Shown piece by piece: positions 22,306 to 29,992 of a stretch of DNA of 46,803 nucleotides. Every line of letters begins with the position of its first letter. Position 1 is the stretch's first letter. The notes beneath the pieces were generated by a model. That model saw nothing but the letters and a program-made list of their open reading frames with translations, was not told the origin of the DNA and ran no database searches. This DNA comes from Candidatus Woesearchaeota archaeon. Its GTDB lineage: Archaea; Nanobdellota; Nanobdellia; Woesearchaeales; GW2011-AR4. The stretch is taken from the NCBI GenBank assembly GCA_018303505.1, contig JAGVYA010000016.1:1-46803 (forward strand), written 5' to 3'. The position numbers were made by a program, and so were the translations under genes.

Positions 22306-24213
22306 ATGGCTGAGTTAAAGAGGGTTCTTGGGTTTTGGACAATATTATCCTTGTCTGTTGCTTCCATAATGGGCACTGGCTTGTTCTTTGGAGCTGCAAT
22401 AGTCTCAAGCTATTCTGGAAATGCGTCAATACTTGCGTGGATTATTTTGAGCATTATTGCCGTATACATCAGCGTGTATTTTGCTGAGCTAGTGTCAATG
22501 TATCCAAAAGCTGGCGGCATTTATGAGTTTAGCAAGCATGCCTACAACAGATTTTTCTCTTTCATGATGGGCTGGCTTGCATGGCTGGTAGGCAATTTGA
22601 CAACTGCACTGCTCGTTGTTGCTGCGATTGATTACTTAATTCCAGACCCTTCACAGTTTTGGCTGAAAATTGGCATAAGCATCTTGTTTATTCTAATATT
22701 AAATTTGGTTGCTTACATTGGAATTGAAGCAAGCGCCTTCTTGCTTGTTATTTTTGCAATTACTGCGATAAGCGTATTGCTATCAATTATATTTCCAGGC
22801 GTATTCCATATTAATGCATACAATTACTCGCCATTTTTTGCATTTGGAATTTCATCAATTTTGGTGGCAATGTTTTTCATTTCAGAAAGCTTTTTTGGCT
22901 GGGAAAGCGCTACATATCTTGCAGAGGAAACCCAAGAGCCGGAAAAGGTAACGCCAAAAGCAATCATAACAGGCACAATAATAATAGGAATTCTTGGCAT
23001 CTTAATTTCAGTTGTATCGCTTGGCGTGATTCCATGGAAAATATTAGCAACATCAAATGCGCCTCTTTCAATTGTATCGGAACGCATTCTTGGCGATATT
23101 GGGATGAAAGCAATTAACATCGGCATTTTTATTGCTCTTATAGGCTCTGCAGCAGGCGGCATTATAACTATGCCAAGGCTCATTCTCGCATTGGCAAGGG
23201 ACAAGCTGTTTATAACGCAATTGGGCAGCATACATGAAAAATTCAAAACACCTCATAAAGCAATAATATTCCAGACAATAGTGTCGCTTTTAGTGTTTGG
23301 GATGGCTTTTGGCAGATATAAAACATTACTAAGCCTGCTTCTGCCTCTTGGTCTTATAATGTATTTCTTTGTTATTTTGTCAGTGCCTGTGTTAAGGGCT
23401 AAAGAGCCGAATATAAAAAGGGAGTTTAAAGTGCCATTTGCAAGCCTAAGCTCTGTTATTTTGATGGCTTTTATACTTAGCATTGCAGTTGTATGGATTT
23501 TTTCAGATTCAAATGCAATAAATGTGATGAAACTGGGGATTTCGCTTATCTTGGTTGCTATACCAATATACCTCTTGCTTGAAATCTACCACAATCCTGA
23601 TGCAACAATAAAAATCAATGACGCTCTTGCATATGCCACATTGCTAACCGAGAAACTTATTCTTCCAAAAAACATAAGAAACGAGATACTTGCATTATTG
23701 GGCGATATAAAAGGCAAAAAGATTCTTGAATTTGGATGCTCTGTCGGAACATTGACCATGCATCTTGCAGAGGCTGTTAATCCAAATGGCAGAGTTTATG
23801 CAACTGACTTGTCAAGAAAGGATTTGCTAATAACAAAGAAAAGGCTGATGAAAAGGGGCCATTCTCATGTTATTGTTATCCATGACGAGCATCAAGTAAA
23901 CAGGGTGCATCCTTCAATACCGCATGTTGATGCTATTGTAAGCATCGGGATGATGGGCTATTTGCAAGATGTAAAAAAAGTGTTGAAGGAGATGCGCGAC
24001 TTACTGCCTTACGGCGGCAAGATTGTGTTTGTTGACTATGCTGATTTCTTTAAAATGATACCAAATGTTGCATGGCTTTCAAATGACGGAGTTATAGAAA
24101 AAATGTTTAGAGATGTAGGATTTTCTGTGTTTGTAACAAGAAAAAAAGGATTGTTTTGGAATTATGTTTATGTTTATGGGATTAAGTTTCATGAGAATAT
24201 TCCTTATGTTTAA
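22306..24213 (+). CDS. APC-type amino acid permease fused to a SAM-dependent methyltransferase
   Basis: The 635-residue protein has two parts. Residues 1 to about 430 are an APC-superfamily permease with about 12 membrane helices and the substrate-site pattern SIMGTGLFFGAAIV in helix one, plus YPKAGGIYEF. Residues of about 455-635 are a class I methyltransferase: KKILEFGCSVGTLTMHLAEAV (SAM-binding motif I), GRVYATDLSRKD, VDAIVSIGMMGYLQDVKKVL, and LLPYGGKIVFVDYADF. The second part would be cytoplasmic. The frame is continuous with no sign of sequencing error. The substrate is unknown; the fusion suggests coupling of uptake with modification. Confidence 0.88.
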   Translation: MAELKRVLGFWTILSLSVASIMGTGLFFGAAIVSSYSGNASILAWIILSIIAVYISVYFAELVSMYPKAGGIYEFSKHAYNRFFSFMMGWLAWLVGNLTTALLVVAAIDYLIPDPSQFWLKIGISILFILILNLVAYIGIEASAFLLVIFAITAISVLLSIIFPGVFHINAYNYSPFFAFGISSILVAMFFISESFFGWESATYLAEETQEPEKVTPKAIITGTIIIGILGILISVVSLGVIPWKILATSNAPLSIVSERILGDIGMKAINIGIFIALIGSAAGGIITMPRLILALARDKLFITQLGSIHEKFKTPHKAIIFQTIVSLLVFGMAFGRYKTLLSLLLPLGLIMYFFVILSVPVLRAKEPNIKREFKVPFASLSSVILMAFILSIAVVWIFSDSNAINVMKLGISLILVAIPIYLLLEIYHNPDATIKINDALAYATLLTEKLILPKNIRNEILALLGDIKGKKILEFGCSVGTLTMHLAEAVNPNGRVYATDLSRKDLLITKKRLMKRGHSHVIVIHDEHQVNRVHPSIPHVDAIVSIGMMGYLQDVKKVLKEMRDLLPYGGKIVFVDYADFFKMIPNVAWLSNDGVIEKMFRDVGFSVFVTRKKGLFWNYVYVYGIKFHENIPYV

Positions 24214-24347
24214 TTCTAAGACATATGCTTCGCTAGTTGCACAACCTCAACACTTTTAGCCTATCTTTCTTAAATTATAAAGAATATTTATATTATTTTC
24301 TAAAAAAATAGAAAACTTTATAAAGCATGTATTCTTGATTAAGAAAT

Positions 24348-24938
24348 ATGAAAAGAACAGAAGAAGTGTACAGGGAAATATTGCATCAAGCGGAAGAAGG
24401 GAACAATATACTTACTCAGAAGGCTATTTCCGATAAATTGAGTTTATCCCTATCAAATGTAAGCAACGCCTTAAAACCCTTGAGAAGAATGAATGCAATC
24501 GCCGTTAAGAAGATGTGTTTTCATATTGTAAACCCCAGAAAAATACTTTATCATTGGGCATCAATTAGAAATTTGAAAAAAGATATAATTTACTCAACAA
24601 GAGCTGAAAGAAGCGTCATAGACATAGAAAAATCGCTGCCAGATTCGGTTGCATTTGCAGCTTATTCCGCCTTCAGGCTAAGATACAAAGAATATCCTGC
24701 AGATTACTCAGAGGTTTATGTTTACAGCAATGACATCGAGGAGATAAAAAAGAGATTTCAGGAATCAAAAAATATTCCGAACATAATAGTGCTTAAAAAG
24801 GACAAGAGTATGGACAAATATGGAAAGATAACCACAAATGCAAACATTTTTGTGGATTTGTGGAATTTAGCTGAATGGTATGCTCAAGATTTCCTGAAAG
24901 CGATGGAGCAAAAATGGAATATTGGAACACAGCAATAA
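24348..24938 (+). CDS. Winged-helix regulator/antitoxin of an AbiE-like pair
   Basis: This 196-residue protein has an N-terminal helix-turn-helix (NILTQKAISDKLSLSLSNVSNALKPLRRMNAIAVKK) and a C-terminal domain typical of AbiEi-like antitoxins. TTTATAAAG lies about 25-30 nt upstream of the ATG. Its last 25 nt overlap the start of a nucleotidyltransferase gene, the usual arrangement of type IV AbiE systems. Confidence 0.7.
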   Translation: MKRTEEVYREILHQAEEGNNILTQKAISDKLSLSLSNVSNALKPLRRMNAIAVKKMCFHIVNPRKILYHWASIRNLKKDIIYSTRAERSVIDIEKSLPDSVAFAAYSAFRLRYKEYPADYSEVYVYSNDIEEIKKRFQESKNIPNIIVLKKDKSMDKYGKITTNANIFVDLWNLAEWYAQDFLKAMEQKWNIGTQQ

Positions 24939-25528
24939 GTGAAAAAAGCTTTGAAGTGCTGCAGAAAATAAAAAAAGAAATAAATTTTATACTTATTGGA
25001 GGCTGGGCAGCTTACTTATGGGCAAAATCACATAAATCAAAGGACATTGATATTGTAGTGGATTACAAGGAATTAGATAAATTAAAACTAAATTACAATC
25101 TCAGAAAAAATGACAATCTCAGAAAATATGAGATTAAGATTGAAGAGATAGATATTGATATTTATGTTCCTTTTTATTCTGAACTTCCGTTACTGGAGAA
25201 TCTTAAAGATTACACTACAAAAATTGAAGGATTTAGGGTTATAAGACCAGAGTCCTTGATAGTTCTAAAGCAGGCTGCAGAATTGAGCAGAAGCGGCACA
25301 GAAAAAGGCTTGAAAGACAGAATAGACATCATCGATTTGCTTCTCAAGTGCCAAATAAACTTTGGTGAATACAGCAAGATTGTTGAAAAAGAGAGATTAA
25401 TCGGATTTAAGAAAAGGCTGCTTGATGTAATTAATAAATTTAATGAGGTAAAATACCTTGGTTTAAACCCGAGGCAATTTAAATTAAAAAAAGAAGAGCT
25501 TGTAACCAATATAAAGAAAACAAGTTGA
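24914..25528 (+). CDS. Nucleotidyltransferase toxin (AbiEii-like)
   Basis: The ATG at 24914 (MEYWNTAISEKSFEVLQ) is preferred to the upstream start, giving 204 residues. FILIGGWAAYLWAKSHKSKDIDIVVD carries the GG...(K)DIDIV signature of minimal nucleotidyltransferases, and EEIDIDIYVPF supplies the third carboxylate. In AbiEii/MenT relatives such enzymes add nucleotides to tRNA. It pairs with the overlapping winged-helix gene. Confidence 0.78.
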   Translation: MEYWNTAISEKSFEVLQKIKKEINFILIGGWAAYLWAKSHKSKDIDIVVDYKELDKLKLNYNLRKNDNLRKYEIKIEEIDIDIYVPFYSELPLLENLKDYTTKIEGFRVIRPESLIVLKQAAELSRSGTEKGLKDRIDIIDLLLKCQINFGEYSKIVEKERLIGFKKRLLDVINKFNEVKYLGLNPRQFKLKKEELVTNIKKTS

Positions 25529-25586
25529 ATTATTTTTATAAGAATAGTAATTTTTTATTATGTTATTATTAAAATTTTCTAAAATG

Positions 25587-25640
25587 TCGGAAATTTTGTG
25601 AAAATTTCCGAGCATTCCCAAAAACCATTTAAGGTTTTTG
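25587..25640. repeat. Tandem hairpins (family A)
   Basis: TCGGAAATTTT/AAAATTTCCGA (25587-25611) and CAAAAACC/GGTTTTTG (25619-25640) are separated by GCATTCC. The pair sits between the AbiE-like operon and the AbrB-MazF promoter, so it might also act in termination, but the arm pattern matches the other family members. Confidence 0.75.
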
Positions 25641-25649
25641 ATAACCGAA

Positions 25650-25692
25650 AAATATATAAATAAGTTCAAACTTACTATTCTTATTAAGAATA
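25650..25692 (+). promoter_or_regulatory. Promoter and palindromic operator of the abrB-mazF locus
   Basis: A TATA run AATATATAAATAAG (about 25650-25664) is followed by TATTCTTATTAAGAATA (25676-25692), a 7-bp inverted repeat with a 3-nt centre, and then a GAGGT ribosome site before ATG 25714. The position suits repression by the antitoxin complex. Confidence 0.55.
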
Positions 25693-25713
25693 TTTTAGAG
25701 GTAAATAGAAAAA

Positions 25714-26004
25714 ATGGAAGTAATCACAACATCTTCAAGAGGACAAATAGTAATTCCTGAAAGAGTTAGAAAAAAGCACAAGATAAAGGAAGGAACAAAG
25801 TTTATTTTATTAGAAGAAGGCGACAGGCTGATTCTTGAAAAGGAGAGCAAAGTAGAATCAATAATAAATGCGAAGACAAAAGAGATAAGCGAGGCTCTTA
25901 AAGGCAAAGACGCTGAAACTGTAAATCTGATGATGGCAAGCGAAAAATCATTAGCAAAAGAATGGGGAAGCAAGGAAGATGAAATATGGGACAAGTATTA
26001 TTAA
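25714..26004 (+). CDS. AbrB-family antitoxin
   Basis: This 96-residue protein has the AbrB swapped-hairpin: VITTSSRGQIVIPERVRKKHKIKEGTKFILLEEGDRLIL. The helical C-terminal half would bind the toxin. It is the first gene of a MazF-type operon; the last 26 nt overlap the toxin gene. Confidence 0.88.
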   Translation: MEVITTSSRGQIVIPERVRKKHKIKEGTKFILLEEGDRLILEKESKVESIINAKTKEISEALKGKDAETVNLMMASEKSLAKEWGSKEDEIWDKYY

Positions 26005-26338
26005 GCAGAGGGAGATTATTCTCATACCATTCCCTTTCACAGATTTATCTGCTACTAAGAAAAGGCCAGCTTTAGTGATTTCTTATACAGATTTTAACAA
26101 GGAAAATCAAGGCATTTTAGTGTGCCAGATTACTCATAACCTTAAACAAAGGCGCCATTCAATTTATATAAACAACAATAATTTAGAAAATGGAAGTTTA
26201 GCCGTAGAAAGCTTGATTAAAGCAAATAAAATTTTTACAATTGACAAATCCTTAATTATACAGAAAATATGCAAATTGGATTCTAAAACATATTTGATGG
26301 TTTATGATGAAATTTGTAAATTAACTAAGCCAATATAG
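25979..26338 (+). CDS. mazF: MazF/PemK-family endoribonuclease toxin
   Basis: This 119-residue protein starts inside the antitoxin gene. It has REIILIPFPFTDLSATKKRPALVIS, the MazF hallmark with the catalytic-type Arg, and ILVCQITHNL for the second conserved strand. The family cleaves mRNA at short sequences. AbrB-MazF pairing is common in prokaryotes. It is convergent with the pilin operon. Confidence 0.9.
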   Translation: MKYGTSIIKQREIILIPFPFTDLSATKKRPALVISYTDFNKENQGILVCQITHNLKQRRHSIYINNNNLENGSLAVESLIKANKIFTIDKSLIIQKICKLDSKTYLMVYDEICKLTKPI

Positions 26339-26340
26339 TT

Positions 26341-26985
26341 TTATATTACTTCAATTTTGACAGAGTCCTTGCTTATCGCCTCTATTTTTACTTTTTTAAG
26401 TCCTGAACTTGCAAGCCCAGGAATATTGCATATATTTGCATTGCAGTTAGAGCTTGTTGTTGTCAAATTAACAGAAGAAAAAAAGACAATCTCTGAAATT
26501 CCAAAGTTGGTTGTTACGTTAAAGACAATCTCCCTTCCATCAACTATCTGGGCGCTGTCCACATTGTCTGGAATGTTCAGCTCAAGCACGGTTTTTGAGC
26601 CCTGGCCGGAATAAAAAATTGATTCTGCTGAATCAACTATTGTTCTGCCTATCTTTGTTATCTGCGCATCTGTTATTTCATAGCTTGATTCTTTGGAATA
26701 GCTGTAGAATAAGTATGTTGCAGGCAGGATTATAACAAAGGTTATAGCTACAACTAACAAGTATTCTAACGAAGATTGTGATGAACGCGAACTTGCAAAT
26801 TTTTGCAAGCATCTAGCTGAACGCGAGGTAGCTGAGCGAGAGAGAGAGTTGTTCGCGAGCACGACCTGCGTGCGAGAATGCGCACACTCGCATTCATCTC
26901 GAACTCGCGTGCATGTCGAGCTCTCGCATCTCACTGCTCGTCGTTCTCGCAAGCATTCACCTTTAACTTGATGTGACTCTGCCAT
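26341..26985 (-). CDS. Class III-signal archaeal pilin with a large N-terminal insertion
   Basis: The mature part (SSQSSLEYLLVVAITFVIILPATYLFYSYSKESS) has the Q-x-S-x-E-Y class III prepilin signature and the N-terminal helix of an archaeal type IV pilin, then a beta-rich head. The annotated frame adds about 65 upstream residues rich in Arg, Ser, Cys and Glu, encoded by palindromic DNA. The best ribosome site (AAAGGTGA) precedes an ATG at about 26957 that is out of frame and stops after 20 codons. Processing of such a long leader is doubtful, so the gene may be silent or start at an internal TTG near 26812. It is the last of the pilin genes in the operon. Confidence 0.7.
   Translation of the reverse strand: MAESHQVKGECLRERRAVRCESSTCTRVRDECECAHSRTQVVLANNSLSRSATSRSARCLQKFASSRSSQSSLEYLLVVAITFVIILPATYLFYSYSKESSYEITDAQITKIGRTIVDSAESIFYSGQGSKTVLELNIPDNVDSAQIVDGREIVFNVTTNFGISEIVFFSSVNLTTTSSNCNANICNIPGLASSGLKKVKIEAISKDSVKIEVI
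26780..26965. repeat. Palindromic element (family A, GC-rich form) within the pilin gene
   Basis: About 185 bp with CTTGCAAA/TTTGCAAG, CTAGCT...AGCT, and many GCGAG/CTCGC pairs (GCGTGCGAGAATGCG, CTCGCATTCATCTC) related to the cores at 10592 and 12766. It lies just after the pilin ribosome site and start codon region, between the stop of the upstream pilin and the class III signal peptide. Confidence 0.75.
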
Positions 26986-27430
26986 TTATTTTGCCATTTA
27001 TCAAATGAGTTTGTCTGCTTGGCGTATTAATAGCATAATAGCTAATGATCATTTTAACATCAACTCTTTCCCCTAGAATATAAGCGCCGCCAGTGCATGA
27101 GCTGAATATTATGTCCTGGTCTGTTGAGCTTGCCCAGTCAAAAGATAGTGGAGCAGTGCATGAGATAGGGGGGTTTGCATCATTTGTTATTTGAAGTGAA
27201 GTGACTCTTATATCTTCGCCAAGATTATTAGCTAATTTTATCCTTACCTGGCCTGGGTTTAAGCTAAAATCAAGGCATTTAAACTGGGAAGGGAATATGC
27301 ATTTCTGGGGCAGATAATTGCTGAAATCAAAAATCCCAAAATAATATAGTGCCCCTATGGCTGTGGCAACAACAACAAAAGCCCATGCATAAGTAGCAAG
27401 ATATTCTAAAGCAATTTGTGACTTGGACAT
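26963..27430 (-). CDS. Archaeal type IV pilin (class III signal peptide)
   Basis: This 155-residue protein starts MSKSQIALEYLATYAWAFVVVATAIGALYYFG, with a short basic leader and the Q-x-x-L-E-Y motif for the prepilin peptidase. The head domain has paired Cys (QKCIFPSQFKCLDF, ISC, SSCTGG) shared with the paralogue at 27586. It is exported and assembled into a surface filament. A well-placed AGGTT site precedes the ATG. Confidence 0.88.
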   Translation of the reverse strand: MSKSQIALEYLATYAWAFVVVATAIGALYYFGIFDFSNYLPQKCIFPSQFKCLDFSLNPGQVRIKLANNLGEDIRVTSLQITNDANPPISCTAPLSFDWASSTDQDIIFSSCTGGAYILGERVDVKMIISYYAINTPSRQTHLINGKINGRVTSS

Positions 27431-27585
27431 TTTAACCTCTTTTTTGTCTATAAAGAACGAACTAAATATCCATAAAAATTATTTAGTTCGTTCTAATATA
27501 TCAAACACATTTTCTATTAACGAAAATTTACTGTGTTTGTTATAGAACTAAAGAAGATTGTATATAAAATTTATGTTTTCTATGC

Positions 27586-28071
27586 TTATATAACAGATGA
27601 GAATACTTCTCCTTTGACTTCTTTTGTATAGGCAGAGCCGCTAACTACTGTATTATATCTGATTGTTATCAAAACCTTTCCCTTTTCGCCAGCAGTTAAG
27701 CCGCCTCCTGTGCAGCTTGACCATGTGAAATCTGTAACATTGCCTGATTTCCACCCTAATGGCTTTGTAGGCTCGGTTGTGCATACGTATGCAGTCACGC
27801 TTTCAGTGCTCAATGTCATTGAAGTAACATCTATTGCCTCGCCTATACCATTTTTCAGCCTGATTTTGAACGTGCCTGCTGATGAAATTTGGTAGTCAAG
27901 GCACTGGAATTCAGCGCCAAAATTGCATCGATTAGGCAATATTTTGCTTGGATTTAATATTCCAAAATAAGCAAGAGCCCCTATCATAATCAATATAACC
28001 AAAAAAGCCCAGCCATATGTTGCAAGAAATTCCAATGCTGCTTGTGATTTTTTATATGATTTAAATTTCAT
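27586..28071 (-). CDS. Archaeal type IV pilin (paralogue)
   Basis: This 161-residue protein has leader and signature MKFKSYKKSQAALEFLATYGWAFLVILIMIGALAYFG. The head shares Cys spacing and WSSCTGGGL with the 27430 pilin, so these are tandem paralogues. It is probably the most conserved structural pilin of the locus. The 155-base gap downstream contains AT-rich inverted repeats (TTAGTTCGTTCT) but no gene. Confidence 0.88.
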   Translation of the reverse strand: MKFKSYKKSQAALEFLATYGWAFLVILIMIGALAYFGILNPSKILPNRCNFGAEFQCLDYQISSAGTFKIRLKNGIGEAIDVTSMTLSTESVTAYVCTTEPTKPLGWKSGNVTDFTWSSCTGGGLTAGEKGKVLITIRYNTVVSGSAYTKEVKGEVFSSVI

Positions 28072-28153
28072 ATCTTTTTTCCTCTCTTTTAATTTTTAAT
28101 TCTATTTGGTATATATAAACTTTTCTAATTTTTGCTTCGAGCCAAAATTTAAG

Positions 28154-29179
28154 CTATAATATTCCACCAAACAAGGTTCCAAGCACCTTCATAAAAAGGA
28201 AATAAAGCGCAACTGAACCAAAAACGTAGATTGGAATATATTTAACTCCTCCTTTAATGTCGCCTTTTTCAACAGTGGAAACTATTAATGAAGAAAAGAA
28301 GGATATCACAAAAATTGCCAACAAGGAGAATGTCTTAAAATCAGCTGGGTTTACGCCAGCTTGTGAAAATGCAAAAGGCAATGCAGGGGCTCTTTGGGCA
28401 ACAACAGAAATCTTGGCTATGAAATTGAGTATAAGAACAAGCAAGTGGAAAGAAAGCGCGAAAAGCAGCGGGCTTATAACAATGACTATTACTGATATAA
28501 ATATCACATAGGCTATTGCTGCTCCAGACAGCTCGTCTTTTAATGCCTTTGTCTCTTTTAAATTATCAACAAGCCTGTCTATCAGCTCAGCTATATTGCC
28601 GCCGCTTTCCACCTCGCTTATCATCAAGTCGACAGTGCGTCTAAGCATTAATGAATCATATTTGTCAGCAAGCTCTACCAGGGCTTTGCTGACTTCATAG
28701 CCAGTCATAACTTTTTTTGAGGCTTTTGCCATCTCGCTTCCCAAAACATTAAACCTTGGCTTTATAGCAGCCCATAAAGCCTTTTCAAAAGTCATCCCGC
28801 CCTTTAAATTTGCAGAAAGCACCTGCAAAAAATCAGGAAGCTGCTCTTCCATCTTTTTTGTCCTATAGTAAATTTTCAGGTCCAAGTAAAAATATACAAG
28901 CAGGATAAACAAAGATGCGAAAAATATCTGGACTATAAACCAGCTTAAAAAGGAATAAACATATATTTCAAAAAGCGAGAATTTTGTAAAGTATGGGTAG
29001 ACAAAAACGATGAATATTAAAGTTGTTATAAGCGCTGACATATAAAACAGCAATCCAAAGAACTTGTAAGGAACCTCATAAAATCCTGCTTTTAGCATGT
29101 ATTTTCTTAAATTAGGTATAAATTTTTTTGGCACAAAAGCCTTTCCAAACTCCTCCAAAAATATTATTTTAAGCGCCAT
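28154..29179 (-). CDS. tadC: TadC-like pilus platform protein (second copy)
   Basis: This 341-residue type II secretion F-domain protein has two N-terminal helices (LFYMSALITTLIFIVFVYPYF, IVQIFFASLFILLVYFYLDL). The T2SSF core KMEEQLPDFLQVLSANLKGGMTFEKALWAA...SEMAKASKKVMTGYEVSKALVELAD follows, then several C-terminal helices. It forms the inner-membrane platform on which the ATPase acts. It lies 2 nt after the other TadC gene, implying a two-subunit platform. Confidence 0.88.
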   Translation of the reverse strand: MALKIIFLEEFGKAFVPKKFIPNLRKYMLKAGFYEVPYKFFGLLFYMSALITTLIFIVFVYPYFTKFSLFEIYVYSFLSWFIVQIFFASLFILLVYFYLDLKIYYRTKKMEEQLPDFLQVLSANLKGGMTFEKALWAAIKPRFNVLGSEMAKASKKVMTGYEVSKALVELADKYDSLMLRRTVDLMISEVESGGNIAELIDRLVDNLKETKALKDELSGAAIAYVIFISVIVIVISPLLFALSFHLLVLILNFIAKISVVAQRAPALPFAFSQAGVNPADFKTFSLLAIFVISFFSSLIVSTVEKGDIKGGVKYIPIYVFGSVALYFLFMKVLGTLFGGIL

Positions 29180-29181
29180 TT

Positions 29182-29991
29182 TTACAGATTGACCATTGGC
29201 CTGATTGATTTAAAAAGTGTTATAAAAATAAATTGAAGCACTACCATAAAAAATACAAACACTGATAATCCCCATAAGCTAAGCGGGAAATTAATGAAGC
29301 TTGATATAACAATAAACATAGCCACCCCAAGCGAAGGCAGAATAACAGCTGCAAGCATATAAAAAATTATTAAAGTGTTGAGTTTTTTGCCGTATTTTTT
29401 AATCTCTAGCTCTTCTTCTCTTGTTATTTCCTCTAAAACTGATTCAAGAGGCTTTGTAACGTCTATGCCAAGCTGCAATGCGTTGTTTATGTGGAATAAT
29501 ATTCTCCTTAATTTATCTGATGGTGAGTATATCATAGCATTGCCCAATGCATCTTCTATAGTGTTTCCTGTGTCTATATCGTCAACAACTTCCTTAATAT
29601 ACTTTGACGCAATGCCCCTGCTGCTTGCAGTCTCTATAAGGGCATTTAGCAAAGGCCTTCCGGAATAAAGCTTTACAAGCAAGTACCTCCCGACAAAGGT
29701 CACTTCCTTATTGATTTCACGCTCTCTTTGCCTTATTTTTGCTTTAATTCTAAGCAGGGAATATTCAAAAATCAAGATGAATAAAATTATAAAAATTGGG
29801 GCAAGCAGCAAAAATGGAAGTTTTGCTTTTTGCAGCACGAAAAAAAAAAGAATAGTGGATATAAATGCGTACAGAGCGGTTTCCTTAAGGTTTTTATTTA
29901 CATACTGTATTGGAGTGTATGGCAAATGCGCTATTCTCAGCTCGCTTTTAAGTGCTGGAAAAAATGAGACTACCCTGTTTACAAAACCCAT
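29182..29991 (-). CDS. tadC: TadC-like pilus platform protein (first copy)
   Basis: This 269-residue protein has the shorter F-domain layout: helices at about residues 40-80, then EVTFVGRYLLVKLYSGRPLLNALIETASSRG and DIDTGNTIEDALGNAMIYSPSDKLRRILFHINNALQLG, then C-terminal helices. It begins 1 nt after the ATPase gene's stop. In archaeal pili two such proteins often work with one ATPase. Confidence 0.87.
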   Translation of the reverse strand: MGFVNRVVSFFPALKSELRIAHLPYTPIQYVNKNLKETALYAFISTILFFFVLQKAKLPFLLLAPIFIILFILIFEYSLLRIKAKIRQREREINKEVTFVGRYLLVKLYSGRPLLNALIETASSRGIASKYIKEVVDDIDTGNTIEDALGNAMIYSPSDKLRRILFHINNALQLGIDVTKPLESVLEEITREEELEIKKYGKKLNTLIIFYMLAAVILPSLGVAMFIVISSFINFPLSLWGLSVFVFFMVVLQFIFITLFKSIRPMVNL

Positions 29992-29992
29992 T

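Noticed and set aside
22824-23246. 140-residue minus-strand ORF
   Set aside because: Antisense shadow of the permease membrane helices.
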